Positions 1 through 7,745 of a DNA stretch of 64,000 bases are shown here, piece by piece. A model generated the notes under the pieces. It saw nothing but the letters and a program-made list of their open reading frames with translations. It did not search any database and had not been told where the DNA came from. Positions within the stretch are counted from its first letter, which is position 1. Every line of letters starts with the position of its first letter. A program made the position numbers and the translations under genes. Source of the stretch: Sphingomonas sp. BK235 (GTDB lineage: Bacteria > Pseudomonadota > Alphaproteobacteria > Sphingomonadales > Sphingomonadaceae). The stretch lies in NCBI RefSeq assembly GCF_004345855.1, contig NZ_SLXN01000002.1, positions 186,001-250,000 on the forward strand. Direction: 5' to 3'.

Positions 1-483
1 GAGCAGGTCGAGGCCGCGCGCGCGGAGGGCTATGAGGAAGGTTTCGCCGCGGCGACGCATGCCGCCGAGGCCGAGGCGGCGCGCGACCGCGCGCTGCTGG
101 ACGGCGTCGCCGCGCAGCTGCGCGCCGGCGGCGCGATCGACCGCGCCGCGTTGGCCGAGACGCTGCGCCGCACCGTGCTGACGCTCGTCACCGCGGTGGT
201 GGGCGAGACCGGCGTCTCGGGTCCGCTGCTCGCCGCGCGCGTCGAGGCCGCGGTCGACCTGCTCGCCGACGCGAGCGAGTCGGCGATGCTGCGGGTCAAC
301 CCCGAGGACGTCGCGCTGCTCGCCGGGCTGCTCCCCGACACGATCTTTCCAGTCGGCGACGCCGCGGTGGCGCGCGGCAGCTTCGTCATGGAAGCGGCCT
401 CGACGATTGTCGAGGACGGCCCCGCGCTGTGGATGGAGCAGCTGACGGCGGCGATCGAGCGCGCGGCGGTGCCGGCGTGCTGA
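1..483 (+). CDS. fliH: Flagellar export ATPase regulator FliH, 3' part only
   Basis: The frame is open from base 1, so the N terminus lies outside the window; about 160 residues are visible. FliH binds the FliI ATPase and regulates it at the flagellar export gate in the cytoplasm. The visible part starts with an Ala/Glu-rich probable coiled coil and ends in a globular alpha/beta segment ('VNPEDVALLAG', then 'GSFVMEAASTIVEDG') of the kind found in FliH/HrpE/YscL C termini. The stop at 481-483 overlaps the GTG start of fliI. The family call rests mostly on position directly before fliI, because FliH sequences diverge quickly. Confidence 0.85.
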   Translation, partial: EQVEAARAEGYEEGFAAATHAAEAEAARDRALLDGVAAQLRAGGAIDRAALAETLRRTVLTLVTAVVGETGVSGPLLAARVEAAVDLLADASESAMLRVNPEDVALLAGLLPDTIFPVGDAAVARGSFVMEAASTIVEDGPALWMEQLTAAIERAAVPAC

Positions 484-1808
484 ACCGTTTCGCCGACGAT
501 TACCTCGCCACGCTGGCGGAGGCCGCGCCGCGCTTCGCCGCCAAGGTCTCGGGGCGGCTGTCGTCCTACGACGGGCTGCTGATGGAGGCGGTCGGCCTGT
601 CGCTGCCGGTCGGCACCGTGTGCCGCATCGGCGCCGCGGGCACCGCGCAGGTCGAGGCCGAGGTGATCGGCTTCCGCAACGGCCGCACCTTGATGATGAA
701 CCTCGGCGGCCCCGCCGCGCTGCTGCCCAACGCGCCGGTGCGCCCGCTCGGCGCGCCGGGCGAGGCCGAGGTTGGCGCGGCGCTGCTGGGGCGCGTGGTC
801 GACGGCTCGGGCGCGCCGATCGACGGGCTCGGCCCGATCCGCGGCGCCGGGCGCTGGCCGCTCGCGGGCCATATGCAGTCGCCGCTCGACCGCGGCCGCG
901 TGCTCGCCCCGCTCGACGTCGGCGTGCGCGCGATCAACGGGCTGCTCACCGTCGGCCAAGGCCAGCGCGTCGGCATCATGGCGGGCTCGGGCGTCGGCAA
1001 ATCGGTGCTGCTCGGCATGATGGTGCGCGCCGCGCAGGCCGACGTGATCGTGATCGGGCTGATCGGCGAGCGCTCGCGCGAGGTCGCCGACTTCCTCGAG
1101 ACCAAGGTGGCGGGCGAGGCACGGAAGCGCGCGGTGGTCGTCGCGGTGCCCGCCAACCACTCGCCGGTGCTGCGCATCCGCGGCGCGCTGCGCGCCACCG
1201 CGATCGCGGAGGCGTTCCGCGCCGAGGGCAAGAAGGTGCTGCTGATCATCGACTCGCTCACCCGCGTCGCGCACGCCGGGCGCGAGATCGGGCTGGCATT
1301 GGGCGAGCCCGCCTCGGCACGCGGCTATCCGCCCTCGGCGATCGCGATGCTGCCCAACCTGCTGGAGCGCGCCGGCTCGGACGTGAACACCGGCGGGTCG
1401 ATCACCGGCATCTACACCGTGCTGGCCGACGGCGACGACGGCAACGACCCCGTGGTCGACTCGGCGCGCTCGATCCTCGACGGCCATATCGTGCTGAGCC
1501 GCGCGATGGCGGAGCGCGCGGTCTATCCCGCGATCGACGTCTCCAAGTCAATCAGCCGCGTGATGAACGACATCGTGCCCGCCGAGCACCAGCAGGCCGC
1601 GCGCGCGCTGCGCCGCCACCTCGCCACCTATGAGGAGAATCGCGACCTCGTGCTGATGGGCGCCTATCGCTCGGGCAGCGACGCCGCGATCGACAATGCC
1701 ATCGCCTATCACCCCGCGATCACCGAGTTCATCCGCCAGGAGACCTCGCAGGTGGTGCCGCTGGCCGACGCCGCGGCCGAGCTGGTCGGCGTGTTCGGCG
1801 ATGGCTGA
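477..1808 (+). CDS. fliI: Flagellum-specific export ATPase FliI
   Basis: 443 aa. FliI is the F1-beta-like hexameric ATPase that helps unfold and deliver flagellar substrates to the export gate. The Walker A motif 'GSGVGKS' is near residue 170, Walker B 'LLIIDSLTR' near 256-264, and the family stretch 'RGYPPSAIAMLPNL' follows. I chose GTG at 477 because it overlaps the fliH stop and starts 'MLNRFADDYL'; an upstream ATG at 429 would add 16 residues of fliH-antiphase sequence and is less likely. FliJ starts 8 bp before the fliI stop, so fliH-I-J look translationally coupled. Confidence 0.96.
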   Translation: MLNRFADDYLATLAEAAPRFAAKVSGRLSSYDGLLMEAVGLSLPVGTVCRIGAAGTAQVEAEVIGFRNGRTLMMNLGGPAALLPNAPVRPLGAPGEAEVGAALLGRVVDGSGAPIDGLGPIRGAGRWPLAGHMQSPLDRGRVLAPLDVGVRAINGLLTVGQGQRVGIMAGSGVGKSVLLGMMVRAAQADVIVIGLIGERSREVADFLETKVAGEARKRAVVVAVPANHSPVLRIRGALRATAIAEAFRAEGKKVLLIIDSLTRVAHAGREIGLALGEPASARGYPPSAIAMLPNLLERAGSDVNTGGSITGIYTVLADGDDGNDPVVDSARSILDGHIVLSRAMAERAVYPAIDVSKSISRVMNDIVPAEHQQAARALRRHLATYEENRDLVLMGAYRSGSDAAIDNAIAYHPAITEFIRQETSQVVPLADAAAELVGVFGDG

Positions 1809-2211
1809 CGCGGCGCGGCTCAAGCGGCTGCACCGCGTGCGCACGCTCCAGCTCGGGCTGGCGCGCGCGGACGAGGCGCGCGCGCGGGCGCAGCTGACGA
1901 GCGAGACTCAGCTGGCGCACCGCATCGGCCAGCTGGTCGACGCGGTGGCGCCGGTGCCGACCGCGGCGACGGGCGCGGTCAACCTCGCCGCCGCGGCGCA
2001 TTTCCGCGAGCGGCTGCAGCGCTCGGCCGAGGCGGCGGTGAACCGCGTGCGCATGGCCGAGCAGCACGCCGAGCGCAGCGGCGAGGCCACCCGATCGGCC
2101 AGGCGCGACCAGAATGCGGTGGAGAAACTGATCGACCGCCAGCGCGCCGAGGACGTGCGCGCCGAGATGAAGGCGCTGGAGGACGCGCCCGCGCCGCTGC
2201 CGCGGCGCTGA
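1801..2211 (+). CDS. fliJ: Flagellar export protein FliJ
   Basis: 136 aa, overlapping the end of fliI by 8 bp. The protein is almost entirely helical, with Arg/Ala/Glu heptads and no membrane span or signal peptide, as expected of FliJ, the coiled-coil stalk that links the FliI hexamer to the export gate and escorts chaperones. FliJ is poorly conserved in sequence, so the call depends on size, coiled-coil character and the fliH-I-J-K order. The C terminus is proline/arginine-rich ('APAPLPRR'). Confidence 0.8.
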   Translation: MADAARLKRLHRVRTLQLGLARADEARARAQLTSETQLAHRIGQLVDAVAPVPTAATGAVNLAAAAHFRERLQRSAEAAVNRVRMAEQHAERSGEATRSARRDQNAVEKLIDRQRAEDVRAEMKALEDAPAPLPRR

Positions 2212-2260
2212 CCCCCCTGTGGCGGCGCGGGCAAGCGCCGAAGGGCGAACGAGGCGTGCC

Positions 2261-2337
2261 GTGCTCCTGCGGAAGCAGGAGCCCAGCGCGGCAGGCGTGA
2301 CGCTCGTGGCTCTGGGCTCCTGCGTCCGCAGGAGCAC
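2261..2337. repeat. Palindromic intergenic repeat, family D copy 1 (fliJ-fliK gap)
   Basis: Two 26-bp arms (2261-2286 and 2312-2337) are inverted copies differing at one position, separated by 25 bp. Each arm itself contains a small palindrome built on 'gctcctgc...gcaggagc'. A related copy sits at 9181-9264. The rest of the 2212-2592 gap holds no convincing gene, only this element and the sigma-54 promoter of fliK. Confidence 0.85.
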
Positions 2338-2534
2338 TCCGCTGGTTCAAACCGGGTGGATCACAAGCTAGCGGACGCTTCGATCGCCTCGCCCGAAGCG
2401 GCTTTCGCGATCGAACGGAGCGCCGGCCGATGCGCGCCAGCGCGCTCGGCGCGTCTCCCAACGCCGCCCTTTCCGAGCCCGCCCCCGGCCGTGCTGCACC
2501 GCCGAGGCAAACCCCGACCGCCGCACAGCCGAAA

Positions 2535-2549
2535 CGGCACGCTTCTTGC
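2535..2549 (+). promoter_or_regulatory. Sigma-54 promoter of fliK
   Basis: The sequence cGGCACGcttcTTGC matches the sigma-54 consensus TGGCACG-N4-TTGC at every position but the first, with the invariant GG (2536-2537) and GC (2548-2549) exactly 10 bp apart. Transcription would start near 2561, 32 bp before the fliK TTG. Sigma-54 control of mid-class flagellar genes is established in several proteobacteria; use of this site is inferred. Confidence 0.8.
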
Positions 2550-2592
2550 GGAGCCTCACACGCACATCCTTCACCAGCGCCCGGAGCCTGTC

Positions 2593-5082
2593 TTGACCAC
2601 GATCGCGAGCCTGCTGCTGACCACCGCCCCGGGCGCGCTGGCGACGCCTGGCGTGTCGGTGGGCGACTCGCCCGCGGGCTCGGGCGGGCGCACCAAGCGC
2701 GCCGCGGTCGACGGCGCCTTCCTCGACCTCGTCGTCCCCGCACCCGATACCGCGCCGGGCGCGCTCGCGCCCATGGCCGCACGGCAGGAGCTTGCCGCCG
2801 CCGGCACCGCTTTGCCGGACGCCGGCGCCGATCCGGCCGGCGCTGCGGCGCTGGCCTGGCTCGCCGACGCGACCGGGATCGAGGTGCCCCCCGCTCCCCC
2901 CGCGATCACCCTGCCCGATCCTGCCGACGTCGACGCCCACGCCCCGGTCACCGCCTTGGCCTCGCGCAACGCGGCGCCGGAGCCCGTGCGGACGCTGCCG
3001 ATCGGTCGCGGCGAGCGGCCGGCGCGATCGATACCGCTCGATGAGTCCGCCAGCGAGGGCAAGGAGGACGAGGAGTCGCTCGCCCTCGTGGCCGGCGCCG
3101 CGGCGAGCCCGGTCTCCAGCGTGGACCCACTCGTGCGCCCGAGCCCGGCGGCGAGCGCGCCATCGCCTCTCCCGACAGCTCCACGTGCCGCGACGCCACA
3201 GGAGAAGGTGCCGGACGTGGCCGCCGCGACGGCGCCGCAGCGTTCGCACGCGGGCAAGCCGAGTGTCGCCGTCGCGTCGCCGCTGTCCGCCACGGCCGGC
3301 GAGAAGGCGGCACCCAGCGCCAAGGCCGAGCAGACGGACATCGCGCCGCCCGTCGATGTCACGGGCGCGCCCGCGGTTGTCCCGCCGACGGCTTCCACCA
3401 CACCGACGCCTGCGACATCGCGCGAAGAGCAGCAGGCAGCGGCCGCGATCGGACGCGTCGAGGGCGCCAGCCCAAGCCCGGCGACCCGACCCGCTCGCAG
3501 CCGCGCGTCGGCGCCCGGGGCGCGGCCCGAACCGGCCGTGACCGTCCCGACTCCCTCGTCAGACGCGCCCGCGGCCGCCGTTGGGGTGACGTTGCCCGCG
3601 CCCGAGGCACTCCCCACGCCGTCGCGCGGACGCTCGTCGCCCGCGCGTGACGGCGAGACCGTCGATGTCGCGGTCCCGACGTCGCCAGCTCGCGCCGCTC
3701 GAGCAGAGACGGCCGTGGCGCGCGACCGGCTCACGGCGAGCTTGGCTGGCGCTGGCCAGCCCGTTCCCACGCCACCGGCAGCGTCCGCCGCCGTCGCTGC
3801 CCCGCCCGCGGCCGACGCGATCGTGGTGCCGGTCGGCGCGACGTCGACCCTGGCTGCGGCAGCGCGGCCGATCGTCGCGGCTCGGGCGGCTGACGCGCCG
3901 GTCGCGTCGACCCCGCCGAAAGCGGGGTCGGCCATAACCGATTCGGCCGTGCTCCCCGTCGCCAAGGCGCCCGATCACCGCGCGGCTGCACAGCCGGTCC
4001 ATGCGCGCGCGATCGCGGGCGGCGTATCGGCCGTGGACGCTGCACCTCAGAACGCCACCGTCCGATTCACCGACCGCATCGCGCCGGCGCCGACCGTCGT
4101 ATCCACGGCCGCCGCGCAGGCCCCCGCGGCGCCGACCACGCTCGCCGCGCCGACGAACGCTGCACCGGTATCGCCGGTGATCGCGGCGTCCGCGCCCGCG
4201 CGGGTCGACGTACCCCTCGCGACCGCGGCGCCGGCACCGCTCGACGTGCCGGTGACGACGGCCGCGCCCGTCACCACCGCGACGCCCGATATGGCGGCAG
4301 CCGTGGACACGATCGCACGCGACCCTGGCGGCGCCGTCGCGGCACCTGGGCGTGACGGCGCGGCGGCGCGGAGCGCCCCGACGGCGGCGGCGCCTGCCCT
4401 CCCCGCGCAGCCCGCGATCGCGAGCGCCGCGCGCACCTTCGCGGACGCGATCCATCGCGCGATCACCGCGGAGGATCGCGCGGCGGCCGAGTCGCCCGCC
4501 GGCCCCACGCTCGCGCAGCCTGCGACCGGTGCGATCACCGCCGCCGCCGTCGCCGCGCCGCAGGCCGCCAGCCAGTCGCCGCTCGACATGACGCACCAGC
4601 GCTGGCCCGAGGCGATGATCCAGCGGATCGAGATGCTGCGCGACATGGCCGATGCCCATGACATGCGGATCCGCGTCGTCCCCGACGCGCTCGGTGCGAT
4701 CGACGTGTCGCTCAAGCGCGACGGCGATACCGTCCAGGTCCAGCTCGTCGCCGAGCAGGCGCAGACCCGCGCGCTGCTCGCCGAGGCGCAGCCGCGGCTG
4801 CAGGAGATGGCCGAGCAGCGTGGCATCAAGCTCCAGCAGACCGGCGGGAACACGGCGACCGGCTCGACCGCTGGCGGATCGTCGTCCAGCCCGTCGCAAC
4901 CGGGCGCGTCGTCCGCGGGCCAGTCGGCGTCCACGCCGTCGCACGGCAGCACCGCCGGCCAGCAACCCGACCGCCAGCAATCGCAGCCGCAGGCGCAGCA
5001 GCAGCGCGCCGCGCCGCCGCGTGCCCCCGTTTCCGCGCGCCGCGTCGATGACGCGGCCTCCACCGACGACCGTATCGCCTGA
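2593..5082 (+). CDS. fliK: Flagellar hook-length control protein FliK
   Basis: 829 aa from TTG at 2593. FliK is the exported ruler that measures the hook and switches export specificity through FlhB. About the first 650 residues are a low-complexity Ala/Pro/Thr/Val linker. The conserved C-terminal domain begins around 'WPEAMIQRIEMLRDM' and includes the 'LGAIDVSLKRDGD' and 'LLAEAQPRLQEMAEQRGI' motifs. A Ser/Gln/Pro-rich tail follows. I chose TTG because GGAG lies 6 bp upstream and the sigma-54 promoter is 44 bp upstream; the same frame stays open to 2356, but translation from there would begin before the predicted transcription start. Translation may be kept low by the TTG. Confidence 0.88.
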   Translation: MTTIASLLLTTAPGALATPGVSVGDSPAGSGGRTKRAAVDGAFLDLVVPAPDTAPGALAPMAARQELAAAGTALPDAGADPAGAAALAWLADATGIEVPPAPPAITLPDPADVDAHAPVTALASRNAAPEPVRTLPIGRGERPARSIPLDESASEGKEDEESLALVAGAAASPVSSVDPLVRPSPAASAPSPLPTAPRAATPQEKVPDVAAATAPQRSHAGKPSVAVASPLSATAGEKAAPSAKAEQTDIAPPVDVTGAPAVVPPTASTTPTPATSREEQQAAAAIGRVEGASPSPATRPARSRASAPGARPEPAVTVPTPSSDAPAAAVGVTLPAPEALPTPSRGRSSPARDGETVDVAVPTSPARAARAETAVARDRLTASLAGAGQPVPTPPAASAAVAAPPAADAIVVPVGATSTLAAAARPIVAARAADAPVASTPPKAGSAITDSAVLPVAKAPDHRAAAQPVHARAIAGGVSAVDAAPQNATVRFTDRIAPAPTVVSTAAAQAPAAPTTLAAPTNAAPVSPVIAASAPARVDVPLATAAPAPLDVPVTTAAPVTTATPDMAAAVDTIARDPGGAVAAPGRDGAAARSAPTAAAPALPAQPAIASAARTFADAIHRAITAEDRAAAESPAGPTLAQPATGAITAAAVAAPQAASQSPLDMTHQRWPEAMIQRIEMLRDMADAHDMRIRVVPDALGAIDVSLKRDGDTVQVQLVAEQAQTRALLAEAQPRLQEMAEQRGIKLQQTGGNTATGSTAGGSSSSPSQPGASSAGQSASTPSHGSTAGQQPDRQQSQPQAQQQRAAPPRAPVSARRVDDAASTDDRIA

Positions 5083-5099
5083 GATCGAGGATTTGACCG

Positions 5100-5768
5100 A
5101 TGAGTGACACCGAAGCCGCCGCGCCCAAGAAGAAGGGCAAGATGAAGATGATCCTGGTCGGCGCCGTCGGCGTTGTCGTCCTGTTGGGCGGCGGCGTCGG
5201 CGCTGGCCTCTATGCTGCCAACTCGGGCCTGATGGGCGGCGGCAGCGCGCACCCCGCGCTCAAGCAAGACCCCAACAAGCCCCATCTCGTCCCCAAGAGC
5301 GAGCAGAAGCGTTCCGGCGCGGGCGGCGAGCACGGTGAAGGCGGCGAGGGCGGCGAGGGCGACCACGGCGGCGGCGAGAGCGCCGAGGACGGCGAGGCCA
5401 AGAGCGAGGACCATGGCGCCCCCACCCCCGAGGGCGCCGGCGGCGAGCCCTATGCCTCCAACTACTACGCGATGGACAAGGAGTTCACCTCCAACCTCCA
5501 GGACTCGGTGCATTTCGTCCAGGTCGGCATCGCGGTGTCGACGCCCTATGACGACAAGGTCATCAACAACCTGAAGACCAACGACATCGCGATTCGCTCG
5601 GCGATTCTCATGACGCTGGGCGACACCACCGAGGACCAGGTCTTCACCAGCGCGGGCAAGCAGCAGCTCCAGAAGCGGCTGGTCGCATCGATCAATCAGA
5701 CTCTGCGCGAAAAAGAGGGATTCGGCGGCATCGCTAACGTCTACTTTACCAACTTCGTGGTTCAGTGA
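5100..5768 (+). CDS. fliL: Flagellar basal body-associated protein FliL
   Basis: 222 aa inner-membrane protein around the MS ring and stator. A short basic cytoplasmic head ('KKKGKMKM') precedes one membrane span (about 17-40). A long Gly/Glu/His-rich acidic linker (about 77-108) follows, then the periplasmic FliL domain ('YYAMDKEFTSNL', 'VGIAVSTPYDDK', ending 'GIANVYFTNFVVQ'). It starts 17 bp after fliK and ends 6 bp before fliM. The acidic linker is longer than in enterobacterial FliL (about 155 aa in total), which explains the larger size. Confidence 0.93.
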   Translation: MSDTEAAAPKKKGKMKMILVGAVGVVVLLGGGVGAGLYAANSGLMGGGSAHPALKQDPNKPHLVPKSEQKRSGAGGEHGEGGEGGEGDHGGGESAEDGEAKSEDHGAPTPEGAGGEPYASNYYAMDKEFTSNLQDSVHFVQVGIAVSTPYDDKVINNLKTNDIAIRSAILMTLGDTTEDQVFTSAGKQQLQKRLVASINQTLREKEGFGGIANVYFTNFVVQ

Positions 5769-5774
5769 CCTGGC

Positions 5775-6743
5775 ATGGTTAACGAGCCCGACCTCTCCGA
5801 CTTCGGCCTGGAGCCCGACGCCACCGAGCGGCGCGGGCGTGGGCGCACCGACTCTCCCGTCGGCGTGACCAACCTCGGCGCCGGGTCGGGGGCGGCGGGC
5901 AAGCTGCATCCCTTCGGCGACCTCCACACGCTGCAACATCTCTCGGCGCGCGCCGCGCGCGGGGTGCGCCAGGTGTTCGAGGGCTATTGGCGCAGCGAGA
6001 CGCGCACCTGGGCCGAGCCGCTCGAGGTGCTGCGTCTCGCCGACTATCGCGCCGCACGCGGCGACAAGCTGACCGCCTATCTGCCGCTGACGATGGACGG
6101 GCGCCCCGTGCTGGTGGTGCTCGACTCGCAGTTCGTCGCCGAGCTGCTCGACCTGTTCTTCGGCGGCACCGGCGACGTCTCGCCGATGCTCGCGCTCGAG
6201 TTCACCCCCGCCGCCGACGTGCTGGCGCAGCGAGTCGCCGCCGCGATGGCGCGCACGCTGCAGGCCGCGTGGGAGCCGCTGGCGCGCGCGCGCTTCGGCG
6301 CCGAGCGCTGCGAGCTGGGCTCCAACCTGATCCAGGGGATCGAGGGCGACGACGTGGTGATCTCCACCCGCTTCGGCCTCGCGCGCGGCAGCGCCAAGCC
6401 ACTGTTCGTCGACGTGCTCTATCCCGTCGCCACGCTCAAGCCGCACACCGTCGCGCTCACCGGCAAGGTGGTGGCCAAGCCCGCCGAGGTCGACGCCGAG
6501 TGGCGCACCCAGCTCACCCGCGCCGCGATGGGCGTGCGGCTGCCGGTGCGCTCGGTGCTGGCCGAGCCGACCATCTCGCTCGCCAAGCTGATGGATCTCA
6601 AGGAAGGCGACGTCATCCCGATCAGCTTCGGCCCCGACGTGCCGATCGTGATCGGCGGCGTCGCGCTCGGCATGGGCACGGTCGGCACCTCCAACGGACG
6701 CGCCGCGATCCGCATCTCCAAGCTCGAAGGACCCCTGCTATGA
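5775..6743 (+). CDS. fliM: Flagellar motor switch protein FliM
   Basis: 322 aa C-ring protein that, with FliN and FliG, sets rotation direction. The middle CheC-like domain runs about 50-230 ('ADYRAARGDKLTAYLPLTMDG', 'LDLFFGG') and the C-terminal SpoA domain about 245-320 ('MDLKEGDVIPI', ending 'AAIRISKLEG'). The N terminus lacks a recognisable 'LSQxEIDALL' CheY-P docking motif; it reads 'MVNEPDLSDFGLEPDATERR' instead. The fliN ATG overlaps the fliM stop (ATGA). Family identity is firm; how CheY engages this switch is open. Confidence 0.92.
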   Translation: MVNEPDLSDFGLEPDATERRGRGRTDSPVGVTNLGAGSGAAGKLHPFGDLHTLQHLSARAARGVRQVFEGYWRSETRTWAEPLEVLRLADYRAARGDKLTAYLPLTMDGRPVLVVLDSQFVAELLDLFFGGTGDVSPMLALEFTPAADVLAQRVAAAMARTLQAAWEPLARARFGAERCELGSNLIQGIEGDDVVISTRFGLARGSAKPLFVDVLYPVATLKPHTVALTGKVVAKPAEVDAEWRTQLTRAAMGVRLPVRSVLAEPTISLAKLMDLKEGDVIPISFGPDVPIVIGGVALGMGTVGTSNGRAAIRISKLEGPLL

Positions 6744-7030
6744 ACGACATGACGAGCGGCTTCACGATCGACGCGGCGGTCGCCGCCAACCTGCGCATGC
6801 TTCAGGACGTCGACGTCAAGCTGACGGTGGAGATCGGCTCCACCACCTTGTCGCTGCGCGAATTGCTCGCGCTCGGCGAGGCCAGCGTGATCGAGCTGGA
6901 CCGCCAGGCGGGCGAATTGCTGGATGTTCTGGTTAACGGCACGTTGATCGGACGCGGCGAAGTCGTCACGGTGGGCGACCGCTTCGGGGTGAAGATGACC
7001 GAGCTGGTCGCGCCCGAGAAGCGGGGCTGA
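6740..7030 (+). CDS. fliN: Flagellar motor switch protein FliN
   Basis: 96 aa, essentially a single SpoA domain ('VDVKLTVEIGSTTLSLRELL', 'GTLIGRGEVVTVGDRFGVKM'), the C-ring subunit that packs below FliM and docks FliH/FliI. The ATG overlaps the fliM stop by 4 bp. It is shorter than E. coli FliN (137 aa) because the N-terminal extension is nearly absent. The 'ELLDVLVNG' and 'DRFGVKMTEL' segments are typical of the family. Confidence 0.94.
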   Translation: MNDMTSGFTIDAAVAANLRMLQDVDVKLTVEIGSTTLSLRELLALGEASVIELDRQAGELLDVLVNGTLIGRGEVVTVGDRFGVKMTELVAPEKRG

Positions 7031-7044
7031 AGGGCGACGCGCGT

Positions 7045-7371
7045 ATGATGTGGACCTATATCCTCAAGCTGGTGGTGCTGCTGCCGCTGGTCTGCGGCTT
7101 GATGATCGGGTGCCTGTATCTGTGGCGGCGGCTCGAGACGCGGCTGCCGGGCAAGACCGCGACCCGGATGATCGCGGTGCGCGAGACGATGATGATCTCG
7201 CCGGGGCTGCGACTCGCGGTGATCGACTTCGAGGGCAGCCGGTTGCTCGTCTCGGTCGGGCGCGGCGGCGTGACGTTGGTCGACAAGACGCCGGCGACCG
7301 GCGAGGCCGCCGCCGCGCCGGCCGACCCGGTCGAGGCGGCGCGCGCGCTGGCGCGGGAGTTCCGCCGGTGA
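7045..7371 (+). CDS. fliO: Flagellar biosynthesis protein FliO
   Basis: 108 aa. One N-terminal membrane span (about 5-27) is followed by a small cytoplasmic domain ('MIAVRETMMISPGLRLAVID', 'RLLVSVGRGGVTLVD') characteristic of FliO, the assembly factor for the FliP5 ring of the export gate. It lies 14 bp after fliN. The usual fliO-fliP junction is interrupted here by 374 bp of repeat DNA. FliO is weakly conserved; the fliN-O-P order supports the call. Confidence 0.87.
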   Translation: MMWTYILKLVVLLPLVCGLMIGCLYLWRRLETRLPGKTATRMIAVRETMMISPGLRLAVIDFEGSRLLVSVGRGGVTLVDKTPATGEAAAAPADPVEAARALAREFRR

Positions 7372-7404
7372 GCGGGGGCGCGAGCGTGGCAGGCGGATCC
7401 GAGC

Positions 7405-7613
7405 AAATCCTCCCCGGCACGGGGAAGGGGCGTGCGGGCGAGATCGTGTCCCCCGGACACGATCTTGGCGTGCTGGCAGCACGCCAAAGCCCGCGCGCTC
7501 GCGCAGCGAGTGGTGGAGGGGGGCTTCCGCAGACGCTGTGCTTCGTGGCGAGCCCCCTCCACCACCGCGCTGACGCGCGGCGGTCCCCCTCCCCGCCAAG
7601 CGGGGAGGATCTT
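7405..7613. repeat. Composite nested palindrome element, family E (fliO-fliP gap)
   Basis: Imperfect outer arms (7405-7430 and about 7585-7613, built on 'atcctccccg'/'cggggaggat') enclose several nested inverted repeats. They are an 11-bp perfect stem with 3-nt loop at 7441-7465, a 9-bp perfect stem with 3-nt loop at 7466-7486, and a 15-bp stem with a one-base bulge pairing 7510-7525 with 7551-7565. No open frame here looks like a protein. The 7372-7745 gap also holds the family B repeat. Confidence 0.75.
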
Positions 7614-7631
7614 ATGCGCGCCCTCTCCTTC

Positions 7632-7727
7632 CGTCATCCTGAACTCGTTTCAGGATCCACCGTGCCGCAGGGATCGAAGCCGCGGCATAATCGGCGACGT
7701 GGATCCTGAAACGAGTTCAGGATGACG
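7632..7727. repeat. Palindromic intergenic repeat, family B/C copy 1 (before fliP)
   Basis: Arms 7632-7660 and 7699-7727 are perfect 29-bp inverted copies around a 38-bp spacer. Each arm has an inner hairpin, CCTGAA-loop-TTCAGG, between 'cgtcat' and 'atccac' ends. The right arm ends 18 bp before the chosen fliP start. The copy at 38848-38943 has the same scaffold with paired base changes. Confidence 0.92.
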
Positions 7728-7745
7728 CTGGGGGGGAGGACGCGG

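Noticed and set aside
2341..2360. tRNA T-loop-like 'ggttcaaacc'
   Set aside because: No acceptor stem, anticodon arm or D-loop can be placed around it; no tRNA was found anywhere in the window.
2356..2592. N-terminal extension of fliK by 79 codons
   Set aside because: It would start before the predicted sigma-54 transcript start and lacks FliK-like sequence; the TTG with GGAG is better placed.
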